From a virus, in IMG/VR virus record IMGVR_UViG_3300021963_000021, positions 235,944 through 299,943 of that record: a stretch of 64,000 nucleotides of DNA; one strand, written 5' to 3'. A program made the translations under genes and the position numbers. Every line of letters starts with the position of its first letter. The first letter of the stretch is position 1. The notes beneath the pieces were generated by a model that was not told where the DNA came from, did not search any database, and saw only the letters and a list, made by a program, of their open reading frames with translations. Below, piece by piece: positions 43,689 to 52,912 of the stretch.

Positions 43689-44495
43689 ATGATTCTAAGA
43701 ATAGTTGGTGACAGTTTTGCGTCCACAGAAATGGGCGGCTACGGCAAAGATCGTACTTGGTTCTCGCAGCTAGGCGAAATGCTAGGTGCGGAAGTTATGA
43801 ATAACAGCATGATTGGTGCTCCGCAGGATTTCTCCTGGTATAGTCTACATGACTGGGCACCGTTCGTTTCGCCAGATGATTATCTTGTTATTATACTAAC
43901 ACACCCTGCGAGATTTTGGTTTGTGGAAGATGATCCTACTATGGGCAAGGCAGATCATCTTAGAGAGTTTGCTTTTAAGTACGGACAGGGAGTAGCCGAT
44001 GCCGCAGGACTTTATGTTACCTATCTACAAAGACCTAAACTAGATACAGTATTCCTAGAAAATCGCTTAGGTTGGTTGGCCTATAATGCTCACTATCGAG
44101 GTTGGCGCAGACCTTTAGTGATCAAAGCATTCCCACAGACTATGCCTATGGCCGAAGAATACCCTATATTAAATCTATCCAAAGGTGACCTTACAGAAGT
44201 ATCGAGTAGGGAAATCATTGGTAGAGATTTTAATAAATGGTGTAAAGGCTACGACATTAGATTCAATCACTTGTGTATGAGGAATCATACAGTATTAACA
44301 GACAAAATCTATCACAGTCTAACCACAGACACGCAGTTAGATCTAACCACCGGTTTCCATGAAGATTTTTTAGATGAGACTGTTTTTAAAAATGAAAAAT
44401 TCTTAGAAGCAGAATGTTCATTAGAAGCGGTTGATCGTAGAAAGAGGGAGATGAAAGCCACCTCCCTCGGTCTGTTTAACTTCCTAAAAAATTAA
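43689..44495 (+). CDS. SGNH-hydrolase-like protein
   Basis: 268 aa from the ATG at 43689. RIVGDSFA at the extreme N-terminus is block I (GDS) with the nucleophile Ser; a conserved N (NNSMIGAP) follows, and a late D/H pair may lie near RFNHLCMRNH. Such proteins act as esterases or acyltransferases on sugars. The C-terminal catalytic block is not clear, so the call is moderate. Confidence 0.6.
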   Translation: MILRIVGDSFASTEMGGYGKDRTWFSQLGEMLGAEVMNNSMIGAPQDFSWYSLHDWAPFVSPDDYLVIILTHPARFWFVEDDPTMGKADHLREFAFKYGQGVADAAGLYVTYLQRPKLDTVFLENRLGWLAYNAHYRGWRRPLVIKAFPQTMPMAEEYPILNLSKGDLTEVSSREIIGRDFNKWCKGYDIRFNHLCMRNHTVLTDKIYHSLTTDTQLDLTTGFHEDFLDETVFKNEKFLEAECSLEAVDRRKREMKATSLGLFNFLKN

Positions 44496-46543
44496 AATCT
44501 AATAATACCGCGTAGGCTTATAGTATTATTATTGATATTGTTGCCTTGCTGTGTTGCCGCTGTTAAAGCAATAGAACCTTTCTTTGTTGGAGCATAAGCA
44601 ATAGTAGCAGCACCTGTTGTTACAGAGTCTGTTGTTGTGCCAATATCACCAATTAAGCGGAAATCGTTAATTGCTTTTTCGTAACGTACACCGGCTTCAC
44701 CGTATGTGTAGTTGTCTGTAGTTTTAGCTACAGTTCTAGCACTTTGGATGTCACCAGCTTCTGTGTAACCACCTATTGTCGAACGACCAACAGTAACACC
44801 AGCGTAAGGACGGAATCCTTTTGTATCTGGAGCATACACTCTGTTGTTCAACCACACATTGTCACCCTTAGCAGAATGACTGTTGTTAAACACATTTTCT
44901 ACAGTACGATTGCCTTTGATGTTATTGTCAGCATAACCTAAGTTGTTGACAATAGTTGCGCCATTTTCTAAGTTGTAAACTGAAAACAATCCAACGTGAT
45001 TTTTGTCTTGTGCTGTTTTAGAATCTGTGCCATCCATTGTTGTGTTAACACGATTGTATTGAGCACCTAGTCTCCAGTTCGGCTTGATTTCTTTTTCAAC
45101 GCCTAGACCATATATTTGACTATTCGCGTTGTAGCCGTTGTTAATGTTTGCCTTAGCGCCACTGGCATTTACATACATTGTTATTTTCTTTTCTTCGTCA
45201 GTATAACCATCTGTACGGAAAGCATCCATGTTCAATCCACGATCTAACTGTTTGTTTAGATTGTTCAAGTATGCCATTTGATCAACACGACCACTGAAAC
45301 TATCGTTAGCAACACTAGTATTAACACTGTTAGACAATGTTGTGTTAGATGTTGTAGCACTATCAGAGGTTGTTGTAGTACCATCACTCCATGTAGTTGT
45401 TGTTCTTACTTTAGTTACTACAGTACGCTCCATTGGAGTAGTTACATTTGTTGTTGTTTCGCGAGCAATAGTCTGCTTGCCACCAGCTTCGCTGGCATCG
45501 TGATGCGCTAGGCTAGCTGTGATCACAGGCAATGTTGTGCTGACTGCTGTTGTATCGCTGACTGTAATAATTGCTGTTGATGTTCCTGTTACTGTTGGGG
45601 TAGCAGGTGTTGTTGGTGCTGACGCTGCTGATGTAGCACTACCAACGTCAACTAATGTACCGCCACCAGGAGCCGCACCAGGAGTACCGCCACCAGCACC
45701 ACCGTCAATAGCATAGGTAGCTGCTGCAAAAGCACTTGGTCCAAATATGTAAGCATAGTTCCAAGTAAGTATGTCGCCTACTGATACGTTAGCAGCATAA
45801 AAACCAATACCAATAGTGTCATCAGCTCGTTTAACATCAACTGTGCCGCCACTGTAGTAATTTTTAGGATCGCTGGTCCAACCTTGTATAGCAGTATTGA
45901 CGTTGCCGGATTGCGATGAATATAATCCTAAAGCATAGCGGCTCACAGTTGCTTCTGAGAACACTACGTTAGTCTTAGGAATAACACCGTAACCACGAAC
46001 GTTGTCAGTTGCTGAACTATCGCCAGGTGCTGCTACAGCATCTGGATCAATGTAACGACCAAAATATAAATGTGGCATTGCTGTTTTAGCATCTAGTCGT
46101 GTAGTAATGTCTAGATATTTCTGTGCTGAAGGTAAACTGTATGTATGACGTATATCAAATTCTGTAGCACTACCAGCCCATACTGCTGAGCTTGCTGTAG
46201 GTGTTCCTACCCAAGCACCTGATACAGCAGTATTGCCATCCATTTGAAATCCGGCATTATTATTACCGTACAGTTTGAGTTTTGTTCCTGTTGAATCATC
46301 AATTCGCACAGCCCAACCCTCATAAGGTGAACCTGGCGTTAGATAATCGTAGCTAGGGTTAAATGTTCCAGTTCCTGTATTGTCATACTGTAGTCCTGGT
46401 TTAGTGTTTCCACCACTTCCAAGTGTACCTGTCGTTTCGTTTACACCTGCTTTGATGTATTCATTCTGTAGTATTGAATTGCCGGCCAAAGCAGACGTTG
46501 ATATAATTGTGGCCAAGAGACCACTTATAATAGTTTTTTTCAT
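44492..46543 (-). CDS. secreted autotransporter-like outer membrane protein
   Basis: 683 aa. Signal peptide at 1-20 (ends SALAG), a passenger-like beta-rich region to about 290, a Ser/Thr-rich linker, a helix around 400-430, then about 230 residues of alternating strands that end GIIRF, the C-terminal Phe typical of beta-barrel proteins recognised by BAM. It is last in the curli-type operon. Probably inserted in the host outer membrane; role could be adhesion or superinfection control. Confidence 0.75.
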   Translation of the reverse strand: MKKTIISGLLATIISTSALAGNSILQNEYIKAGVNETTGTLGSGGNTKPGLQYDNTGTGTFNPSYDYLTPGSPYEGWAVRIDDSTGTKLKLYGNNNAGFQMDGNTAVSGAWVGTPTASSAVWAGSATEFDIRHTYSLPSAQKYLDITTRLDAKTAMPHLYFGRYIDPDAVAAPGDSSATDNVRGYGVIPKTNVVFSEATVSRYALGLYSSQSGNVNTAIQGWTSDPKNYYSGGTVDVKRADDTIGIGFYAANVSVGDILTWNYAYIFGPSAFAAATYAIDGGAGGGTPGAAPGGGTLVDVGSATSAASAPTTPATPTVTGTSTAIITVSDTTAVSTTLPVITASLAHHDASEAGGKQTIARETTTNVTTPMERTVVTKVRTTTTWSDGTTTTSDSATTSNTTLSNSVNTSVANDSFSGRVDQMAYLNNLNKQLDRGLNMDAFRTDGYTDEEKKITMYVNASGAKANINNGYNANSQIYGLGVEKEIKPNWRLGAQYNRVNTTMDGTDSKTAQDKNHVGLFSVYNLENGATIVNNLGYADNNIKGNRTVENVFNNSHSAKGDNVWLNNRVYAPDTKGFRPYAGVTVGRSTIGGYTEAGDIQSARTVAKTTDNYTYGEAGVRYEKAINDFRLIGDIGTTTDSVTTGAATIAYAPTKKGSIALTAATQQGNNINNNTISLRGIIRF

Positions 46544-46602
46544 ACCGATTTCGCTCCCGGTTAGTATAGTTATTTAAAGGGAAGGCAGAAAAAATTAAAC
46601 TA

Positions 46603-47700
46603 TCACTTTTGAGTTATGCTGATGGTACTGGTAGCACCTTTATTAACCTGTTGAACAACCTGTTGGCCGTCTTGGTTAATACTCAAGGTAGTATTTTGAG
46701 TAGTGGGTAGTGTAACTGTGGCATTATGATTTGTTACACGATATAATGTTATCTTACTTTGGTCTTCGTTAAAGTAATAGAGTAAACCACTGGAGGCATT
46801 GTAGTTAGGTAGCAAGGCAACATCTATTTCATTGCTTAATAGTGTTTTGTTTTGTGCGTCAAGTTCATTCCAACTATAAAATGCCAATAGGTCAGCATTA
46901 AGGTCATTTCTATCTAATGCTCTGTTGTCGTCAAGTTTATTTTCATCTAGTTTGGTGAACTTTAATAGATCAACATCTAGTTTATCAAAATCTAATAGAC
47001 CTCTTTCTTTCAATGCTTTTCTATGTTCGTTACCGTCGTCTTGTATTTCTGGTGGCTTGCTGATAATCAGCATATTGTTTATGTTAGCTTGATCTAGTTT
47101 TACTACCACAGGCTGGCTAGGAGTCTGATAAGCAGACACAACCATAGTTGCCTGATAGGGTACATCTAATATCACGACTCCGCCTTCGTTGCGTACTTCA
47201 ATGGCACCTGTCACACAGCCTTTGCTGTCGCAGCTAGGTAACAGCACTATTAGACTGCGACCCATTTCGTCTACGGTCATAGAGAAGTCTGTACCACGAA
47301 CACCTACACTGGCTGTGGGAGTGTTGATTGCTACCTGTTGTGGATTGTTTTTAGCTATCTGTCCACTGGCATACCGAGCTGTGCCTAGTGTTAATTTCAT
47401 AGCCAGTTTACCTGATCCTTTGTTAGGATCGTAGACGAAATCATCTATGACTATCTTACTGTGTTCGTTTATTTTCACAGTGGTTTTATCGTCAAAGGTC
47501 AGCTGTGCTGTAGCCTTGGCAGTTGAAATTGCGTCATTCATTTCAACTGCCGTGTTTAGGCTAGATGCTATAGATTTTTTAGACCTTAATATTTCCGTTG
47601 GGCCAGTTTGTTCAGTTACTTTACCTACACCCGCCCAGAGATTAGTCTGACTGAGTGACAGAAATATTAACGCCAGCGCCTGAGCTAGTGATATTCGCAT
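46603..47700 (-). CDS. FecR-domain secreted protein
   Basis: 365 aa with a signal peptide at 1-23. Residues 40-180 show the FecR/iron-dicitrate-like fold (AQLTFDDKTTVKINEHSKIV, TPTASVGVRGTDF). A Lys/Asp/Leu-rich repeat follows (DFDKLDVDLLKFTKLDENKL) and a Gln/Thr-rich tail. Start overlaps the curlin gene by 59 nt with GGGAGCGAC as ribosome site. FecR-type proteins accompany secreted surface proteins; not iron regulation in the classical sense. Confidence 0.78.
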   Translation of the reverse strand: MRISLAQALALIFLSLSQTNLWAGVGKVTEQTGPTEILRSKKSIASSLNTAVEMNDAISTAKATAQLTFDDKTTVKINEHSKIVIDDFVYDPNKGSGKLAMKLTLGTARYASGQIAKNNPQQVAINTPTASVGVRGTDFSMTVDEMGRSLIVLLPSCDSKGCVTGAIEVRNEGGVVILDVPYQATMVVSAYQTPSQPVVVKLDQANINNMLIISKPPEIQDDGNEHRKALKERGLLDFDKLDVDLLKFTKLDENKLDDNRALDRNDLNADLLAFYSWNELDAQNKTLLSNEIDVALLPNYNASSGLLYYFNEDQSKITLYRVTNHNATVTLPTTQNTTLSINQDGQQVVQQVNKGATSTISITQK

Positions 47701-48304
47701 TCTTCGCAGTCGCTCCCGATTGTGTTAGGACTATTTGATTAGGTGATGAAACAGTCGATGTGCTAGTAATAGCAATTTCACCTCTGTGAGCTCCTGCTCC
47801 TGTTTGTGTATGCGAAACGGTGTTGTAGTTTCCAACGATATCTATTTTGCTGAAATAGGCACCAGACCCTGTTAGAGTCTGTGTTACCGCGTTATTATCA
47901 CCTAATATGTCTTGTCTAATTACGGACGCATTACATGAAGCATTTAGAGCAGTACCGCACTCTACAGTTGACACGTTGTCACTGCCTAACTGATTGATAG
48001 TTAGGGCTGTACCTGTGCCTACACCGCCTAGATTAGGATTGTTCAATGATAGTGATATCAAGTTACCGACACCAACTTGTTGTATATTAACGGTATTGCC
48101 ACCACCACCGATATATGCGTTGTCGCCTGTGTTTAACCCTTCTATCTTATTACTGGCACCATCCTGAAGGATAGTCACAGCCGTATCGTCACCGACTTGC
48201 TCGATATAAAGGTCATTGGCTAACGATACTCCTGAGAATAGTAATGTTGCCATCAAGGCAATTGTGCTAGGTTTGCCTATTATACCCGTCATTCTTTTTT
48301 TCAT
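47642..48304 (-). CDS. curlin-repeat (CsgA/CsgB-like) protein
   Basis: 220 aa with a signal peptide (to about 29). The mature part is built of curlin-like repeats with Q/N ladders (IEQVGDDTAVTILQDGASNK, VNIQQVGVGN, INQLGSDN, DNNAVTQTLTGSG, NYNTVSHTQTGAG). These stack as amyloid beta-strands. It lies downstream of csgF and csgG, i.e. a full export module. No CsgE is seen. Confidence 0.88.
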   Translation of the reverse strand: MKKRMTGIIGKPSTIALMATLLFSGVSLANDLYIEQVGDDTAVTILQDGASNKIEGLNTGDNAYIGGGGNTVNIQQVGVGNLISLSLNNPNLGGVGTGTALTINQLGSDNVSTVECGTALNASCNASVIRQDILGDNNAVTQTLTGSGAYFSKIDIVGNYNTVSHTQTGAGAHRGEIAITSTSTVSSPNQIVLTQSGATAKNANITSSGAGVNISVTQSD

Positions 48305-48335
48305 TTCGCTCCACCTTGATCATCTGCTGATCTTG

Positions 48336-49463
48336 TTATTTTTTCACTTCTAGTTGTATGCTTTCTCTCTTAACATATCCTTTCTTGCCGTCCTCGGCAA
48401 TGATCTTAATCCACTCCCCTTGCTCTTCTTCTACTTGTATTGCTGTGTTCTTTGTAAACAACCAAACTCGGGTCGAGGTTTCGTTAGGTTCTCTCCTAAC
48501 ATAATGCGTGTCCTTCATTACTGCTTTTTTACCTACTAGTGTGTCTGTGTTCTTTTTTTCTGCGGCAGGAGTCTCTCCCTGCTTATCTAACGTTGGGAAT
48601 CGAACCCAATCATCTTTTTTATCTTCTGTCTTCAAAGGAAATTCCTGGCTTGCGGAACTTTCGGAAACTGCGGGGTGTTGACGCATAGGAGTTTTAAAAC
48701 GCCAAATTCCTTTTTTCTCACCTTCGATAATCATATCAAATACTGCCTGTTCAATTGCTACACGAACAGCATAAGTTGTTGGTTCATTTAACGCAGCACC
48801 ATTTTCCAATTCAACTGCTTTAGTACCTGCGTCCACAAATCGTAGTACACCTACGTTATGCTGTGTACTGTAAATTGTTTTGCTCACTGAAGTAGTCAAT
48901 AGCACTTCGCCTGAGCTTACGCTTATTAGACGTATAGAAACTACTATCTCATCAACGCGGTATTGTTGGCTTCCACCTATGCCTAGGAATCTTGCTCCAC
49001 TACCGCCCGAGCGGATGTTGCTGTCAAATCCTATAATGCCTCCCTCGATCATAGCACCTGCTACGGTCATTGGCTTTAAAGGTTTGGCATCCTTGCCTTC
49101 ATAAACTTCACGTTGATTGCGTATCAGCTGACGTTCTTTGATAAGATTATCTAAGCCCACACGCTCTACTACACGGAACCAACTAGGAGTATCCTGTAGA
49201 CTTTTAATTAAAAATACTTCAGCACCCTGTGTTACTGCTTTACTAAAAACAGCTAACCTATCGTTGGGTTTCATTTGTCCTGTTTTATCAGTGAACCCGT
49301 ATACCGCAATGGTCATTGGCGGTCCTTCTAGGGGAGGTATCCTGTTGTATAGATTTTCTTTTGGCTTAACAGCTATCGGTTCTTCTTTGACCAATTCCAT
49401 TTGTACACTGGCACACCCAGATAACAAAGTAGCTATCAGCGATAATAAAATTAATTTTTTCAT
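48336..49463 (-). CDS. csgG: CsgG-like curli secretion channel with C-terminal SH3 domain
   Basis: 375 aa lipoprotein: lipobox LLSGCA (Cys17). Residues 20-260 are CsgG-like (MTIAVYGFTDKTGQMKP, ARFLGIGGSQQYRVDEIVVS, VRVAIEQAVFDMI). Residues about 310-375 add an SH3b domain (HYVRREPNETSTRVWLF, GEWIKIIAEDGKKGYV). CsgG forms the nonameric outer membrane pore. The SH3 fusion is not part of E. coli CsgG. Confidence 0.9.
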   Translation of the reverse strand: MKKLILLSLIATLLSGCASVQMELVKEEPIAVKPKENLYNRIPPLEGPPMTIAVYGFTDKTGQMKPNDRLAVFSKAVTQGAEVFLIKSLQDTPSWFRVVERVGLDNLIKERQLIRNQREVYEGKDAKPLKPMTVAGAMIEGGIIGFDSNIRSGGSGARFLGIGGSQQYRVDEIVVSIRLISVSSGEVLLTTSVSKTIYSTQHNVGVLRFVDAGTKAVELENGAALNEPTTYAVRVAIEQAVFDMIIEGEKKGIWRFKTPMRQHPAVSESSASQEFPLKTEDKKDDWVRFPTLDKQGETPAAEKKNTDTLVGKKAVMKDTHYVRREPNETSTRVWLFTKNTAIQVEEEQGEWIKIIAEDGKKGYVKRESIQLEVKK

Positions 49464-49909
49464 TAGAACGCAAAGCTCGCTATAGGTACAGTAATTTCTG
49501 TACGACTACCATTTGACTCAATGATAGTTAAAGTAACTTCAGTTCCGGTTTTAACCCAGCTGATGTTTGTTCCCTGGAAATTCATAGTTCCGTTGCTTGC
49601 TCCGCCCTCAGCAAATAACTGATCAGCTAACTGTTTAGATAACTGCGCATATATCCTTGCTTCAACGTTGACCAAGAACTTAGATAAGTTGCTGTTCTTT
49701 TTGGCCAATTCAGCTGCGTCAGCAGCGGCTTTGGCGTCATCTTTGATTTTTTGTCTGCGCTGGGATTCTAGCTGCTCGATAGCCAATACGTGAGAAGAGT
49801 ACCCGTTACCTGGTATAAACGATGGGCTTTGGAAAGTATGTACTAGTTCAGCAGCACTGGCATTAGATAAGCATACTACCGCTAGTAAGATACCGATTTT
49901 CTTATACAT
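49463..49909 (-). CDS. csgF: CsgF-like curli assembly protein
   Basis: 148 aa with a signal peptide (to about 19). The mature start ELVHTFQSPSFIPGNGYSSH matches the N-terminal segment of CsgF, which plugs the CsgG pore, and SRTEITVPI ends the domain. TAATG-coupled to csgG. A late-like TTTAAATA is upstream. Confidence 0.9.
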   Translation of the reverse strand: MYKKIGILLAVVCLSNASAAELVHTFQSPSFIPGNGYSSHVLAIEQLESQRRQKIKDDAKAAADAAELAKKNSNLSKFLVNVEARIYAQLSKQLADQLFAEGGASNGTMNFQGTNISWVKTGTEVTLTIIESNGSRTEITVPIASFAF

Positions 49910-49989
49910 TTAGACGCTCCCGGCAATACTATAATTGTATTTAAACCGAAAGCGTCAAAAGTTAAGTATTGAGTTTAACCTAGATTAAA

Positions 49990-51066
49990 TTAAGGTGTAT
50001 AGACCTGTACACCCTGTTGTTGGCTTGAATAAAAGCCATATGATATGTCTACTTTTTCAGCAAACAATTCCGGACTGTCAACATATGTTACTGTCATCTT
50101 TTGTGAATTAAACAAGAACATGCCAGCAAATTTAGATTCAGCTTGATAATAGCTATAAACGAATTGTTTTAGATAGGCTTTGAAATTGGCCCAATTAACT
50201 ACTCCATTACCGTCGATCGTACTGTGGAATCCTGCCAGTTGGTCTCTAGATATGCTAGGATACAAACTGGTAATAATATGTGTCATAGCATCTACTATAA
50301 GATTGCGAACTTCGGCATGGTTTACACCCATCTGTACGATCTGAGGACCCATTGAGTACAAATTAGACTTGGGACCTAACACTACTTTGATTGTTTTAGG
50401 ATCTAGATCTAACTTGCGTTCTTTGATAAAAACAGCAACTTCTGTCTGAGCTGCTTTAATTCCGGGCTCTACCTTACCGTAGGCAGCACTGCTACCGTAC
50501 ATTCTTCCTTCGTTGTCCTTGACTTCAAACCCCTTGCCAGCAATAGTAATATCGCCAGCACCGCCAATAAGAATTTCAGGACTTAGTAATGCTAGGAAAA
50601 ATTCTCCCTTGCCGCGATTAAGTGTCTTTTCTTTTACTTGAAATTTTCCAGCTATAGACATCAGCGTAGGAGCAATGTCTTGATAAAGTGTTGGATAGTT
50701 TGTAACAACAAGAGTTTCGATAGACTGTGTTTTACCCGGAGACATCAACAGTCCAACATCAATAATTCCAGTTTCTGATAGCTCTTTGGCAAAACCAATC
50801 TTCTCATCGACAGAAGCTGGTGAATTTACAATAGCGTGTGACAGTGTACTCTGTACGCTGCGCAGATCTGGGTCTCGTTGGAATATAGCATCAAAGCCTT
50901 TACCGATATCAATTTTGCTTACATAGCTGAAAATTTGATTCAGTTCTTTGATGTCAAATATTCTGGAAATTTTAGACTGTATCTTTGCCTGTACAACTGA
51001 AGGATTTGCTCCCTGTGTAGTAGCAGCGTTAGACAGTTTTTCAAATAGGAATTCAAATGCTCTCAT
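49990..51066 (-). CDS. hypothetical protein, 358 aa
   Basis: Start ATG 51066 with GGTAAATA 5 nt upstream. A soluble protein with an N-terminal helical region and a central glycine-rich part (SPEILIGGAGDITIAGKGFE, SSAAYGKVEPG). No domain recognised. Its late promoter suggests a virion or lysis-stage protein. Confidence 0.65.
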   Translation of the reverse strand: MRAFEFLFEKLSNAATTQGANPSVVQAKIQSKISRIFDIKELNQIFSYVSKIDIGKGFDAIFQRDPDLRSVQSTLSHAIVNSPASVDEKIGFAKELSETGIIDVGLLMSPGKTQSIETLVVTNYPTLYQDIAPTLMSIAGKFQVKEKTLNRGKGEFFLALLSPEILIGGAGDITIAGKGFEVKDNEGRMYGSSAAYGKVEPGIKAAQTEVAVFIKERKLDLDPKTIKVVLGPKSNLYSMGPQIVQMGVNHAEVRNLIVDAMTHIITSLYPSISRDQLAGFHSTIDGNGVVNWANFKAYLKQFVYSYYQAESKFAGMFLFNSQKMTVTYVDSPELFAEKVDISYGFYSSQQQGVQVYTP

Positions 51067-51071
51067 GCGTA

Positions 51072-51079
51072 TATTTACC
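51072..51079 (-). promoter_or_regulatory. late promoter core GGTAAATA
   Basis: The core lies 5 nt before the ATG at 51066 and overlaps the bilin reductase stop. Confidence 0.55.
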
Positions 51080-51755
51080 TGATTTCTGGAAACAGACAAT
51101 CCTGTATAAACACACTTACATCGTCTTCGCTGAGCCCTAGACTAACCATTACACGCGGTGTGTGCGGGTTTTGCTTTTGATTTTGAGCGTAGAAGTTTTG
51201 CTCAAATGTAGTGTCTGCTACTTTGTTGTTAGTTTCGCCTACAGTTTCTAGATAATGATTTATCAGTATATGTGCTAGGCTACTGATCTGTGCTAGTTCG
51301 TGTTCGTCACTGACATTGCCAGCAGCTATCATACTGGTACTGAATATGCGCTGCGCCCAGTCTGGAAGCTCTCTTTTTTTGATCCATTCATATCTGCTGA
51401 CTTCTTCAGCAAAATATTCTATCATAGGATGTGTACGATCTGCGGTAGGGCTGTAGTCAATAAAACAGCCCGTGATCTTATTTTTTCCTGCGATCACATC
51501 GAACCCAAAAATAGGTGCCGGGTTATGGGTATGCGGGAATATACAACAGTGCATCATCCAGAGGCCCTTTGTGGATCGGGCGTCAACTACATCGACGTGA
51601 GCTCTTCGATAATTTTCACTAGTCCAAACACGGTTAACCCATCCCGGCTGATTGAATCGCGACATCCCGGGCTCGTGTACTTCAACACCCGTTTTGCCAA
51701 ATTGATCTTCCAACAGGTGTTGGATATCAATTAGAGTTGACCAAACTTGACTCAT
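51075..51755 (-). CDS. ferredoxin-dependent bilin reductase (PcyX/PcyA-like)
   Basis: 226 aa. WMMHCCIFPHTHNPAPIFGF has the conserved His and P-x-FG motif, and DVIAGKNKITGCFIDYSPTA aligns with the FG-x-D-(I/V)-V...DLSP core of FDBRs, placing the catalytic Asp in FGFD. FDBRs reduce biliverdin to phycobilins with reduced ferredoxin. The overlap with the heme oxygenase gene makes a heme-to-bilin pathway. Marine phage FDBRs known as PcyX pair with HO in the same way. No phycobiliprotein or phytochrome is here. Confidence 0.82.
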   Translation of the reverse strand: MSQVWSTLIDIQHLLEDQFGKTGVEVHEPGMSRFNQPGWVNRVWTSENYRRAHVDVVDARSTKGLWMMHCCIFPHTHNPAPIFGFDVIAGKNKITGCFIDYSPTADRTHPMIEYFAEEVSRYEWIKKRELPDWAQRIFSTSMIAAGNVSDEHELAQISSLAHILINHYLETVGETNNKVADTTFEQNFYAQNQKQNPHTPRVMVSLGLSEDDVSVFIQDCLFPEIR

Positions 51756-52284
51756 TCAATTCCTTCATGATAGCAATAGCATGATCAAATGCTACATTGG
51801 CTTCTTCACCTAGACTGTCGTCGATCTTAGTTCTAATCTTAGCGACTAGTTCGTCTTTGTTACGGAATTGATAAAACTTACCGGAACCAGGAACCCGTTT
51901 GGCAATCATCTGCCCGCCATATAGGTCGCCCATGTGACGAACATAAAGGTGTGCCATTAATAAATGACAACGGTCTGGATCTGTACCGAGTTCGTTGAGA
52001 TATTTGATGTAGGCAGTTGTGGCAGGAACTAGAGTTAATTGGTTTTGTGGAATTTCTAGTTCTTCGAGATCTTCGTAGATCGCCATTACTCTAGGAAGGC
52101 CGGATAGTTCTGTGAACAATCCGTTTGTTGCTGCCTGATATTCTAAGGCACTATAGACTTCCAACATCTGTAACAGATATTGAGCATAGTGTTCTTTACT
52201 GATACTGCCGCTCAATAAAAGTTTAGCAAATGCTGTTCGCTCCGCATCGTGATGTTTCTCTGCGGTTAATTCTTTAAGACTCAT
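51727..52284 (-). CDS. heme oxygenase
   Basis: 185 aa. AEKHHDAERT contains the HxxAE proximal heme ligand (His11), and YVRHMGDLYGGQ is the GDxxGGQ distal helix. Converts heme to biliverdin, CO and iron. Overlaps the bilin reductase by 29 nt. Ribosome site AGGAAGGGAG; late core AATAAATA at 52312-52319. Confidence 0.92.
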   Translation of the reverse strand: MSLKELTAEKHHDAERTAFAKLLLSGSISKEHYAQYLLQMLEVYSALEYQAATNGLFTELSGLPRVMAIYEDLEELEIPQNQLTLVPATTAYIKYLNELGTDPDRCHLLMAHLYVRHMGDLYGGQMIAKRVPGSGKFYQFRNKDELVAKIRTKIDDSLGEEANVAFDHAIAIMKELNESSLVNSN

Positions 52285-52304
52285 AAGGACTCCCTTCCTA
52301 ATTG

Positions 52305-52568
52305 TTAGCGATATTTATTAGGATACTTCAGGAGCCAAAATAAAAGATCTCTTTCTTCTTGGAAGCGAATGATCGGACGTTCGCCATTGGCAGTCCATGT
52401 CCAGCGAGTACCTTCCGGACCAAACATAGACTCCATAGTAGATACTAGATTTTTATTTTTCTTTTTACGTGTTTCACCTTCAATAAGACCTTCTACAGTG
52501 ATCCAGTGTGTAAACCGGCGACCTGTATAAGAATTATATTTTAGCGTGTTAATCTCTTGTAGATTCAT
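52305..52568 (-). CDS. small protein, distant F-x-L-x-W family member, 87 aa
   Basis: Starts MNLQEINTLKY, has a basic KKKNKN loop and a C-terminal IRFQEERDLLFWLLKYP that echoes the family at 34.8-37.2 kb. ATGA coupling to clpS. Function unknown. Confidence 0.5.
   Translation of the reverse strand: MNLQEINTLKYNSYTGRRFTHWITVEGLIEGETRKKKNKNLVSTMESMFGPEGTRWTWTANGERPIIRFQEERDLLFWLLKYPNKYR
52312..52319 (-). promoter_or_regulatory. late promoter core AATAAATA
   Basis: It lies 27 nt before the heme oxygenase ATG, inside the 3' end of the upstream gene, with a ribosome site between. Confidence 0.55.
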
Positions 52569-52867
52569 TCTTCCTCAACACGGATCTGTAACGGAAATCC
52601 GTTTTCCTGTGCTAGTTTAGTTGCTTCAACACCTTTGTGTTCTGCGATTTCAAAAGTGTATACTCCGGCAACAGCAGAACCTTCATTGTGAATTTCCATA
52701 GTCAATTGTTGTGCTGTAGATTCACTGTGTTTAAAAATACCCATTAGTAGTTCGATAACAAATTCCATAGGTGTGTGGTCATCATTTAAAAAGATTACCT
52801 TCCACATTTTTGGCGGTTGAAGTTCAATCTTAATTTTGTTATCAATTTGGATATCTGTAGTTGCCAT
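52565..52867 (-). CDS. clpS: ClpS adaptor
   Basis: 100 aa. WKVIFLNDDHTPMEFVIELL is the hallmark of ClpS (N-degron-binding), with the metal/N-terminus-binding H around residue 65 (EIHNEG) and the C-terminal LRIxVEEE-type end. ClpS delivers N-end-rule substrates to ClpAP. With phage ClpP at 28856 this could redirect host proteolysis. A strong hairpin (52883-52902) sits before the gene. Confidence 0.92.
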   Translation of the reverse strand: MATTDIQIDNKIKIELQPPKMWKVIFLNDDHTPMEFVIELLMGIFKHSESTAQQLTMEIHNEGSAVAGVYTFEIAEHKGVEATKLAQENGFPLQIRVEEE

Positions 52868-52882
52868 TTTATGCTCCCTAGT

Positions 52883-52902
52883 TGGGGGAGTTGCCTCCCC
52901 CA
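52883..52902 (-). promoter_or_regulatory. intercistronic hairpin before clpS
   Basis: The minus strand reads TGGGGGAG-GCAA-CTCCCCCA, an 8-bp GC stem with a GNRA-type tetraloop and no following T-run. More likely an mRNA-stabilising or processing hairpin between hsp20 and clpS than a terminator. Confidence 0.65.
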
Positions 52903-52912
52903 GTTTACACTA

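Noticed and set aside
51075-52284. Cyanophage origin from heme oxygenase and bilin reductase
   Set aside because: No psbA, cpeT, phycobiliprotein or other cyanophage marker in 64 kb; FDBR looks PcyX/PcyA-like, and PqqA and two-piece tmRNA point elsewhere.
51727-52284. PqqC (also heme-oxygenase fold)
   Set aside because: HxxAE and GDxxGGQ motifs identify a true heme oxygenase; PqqC motifs absent.
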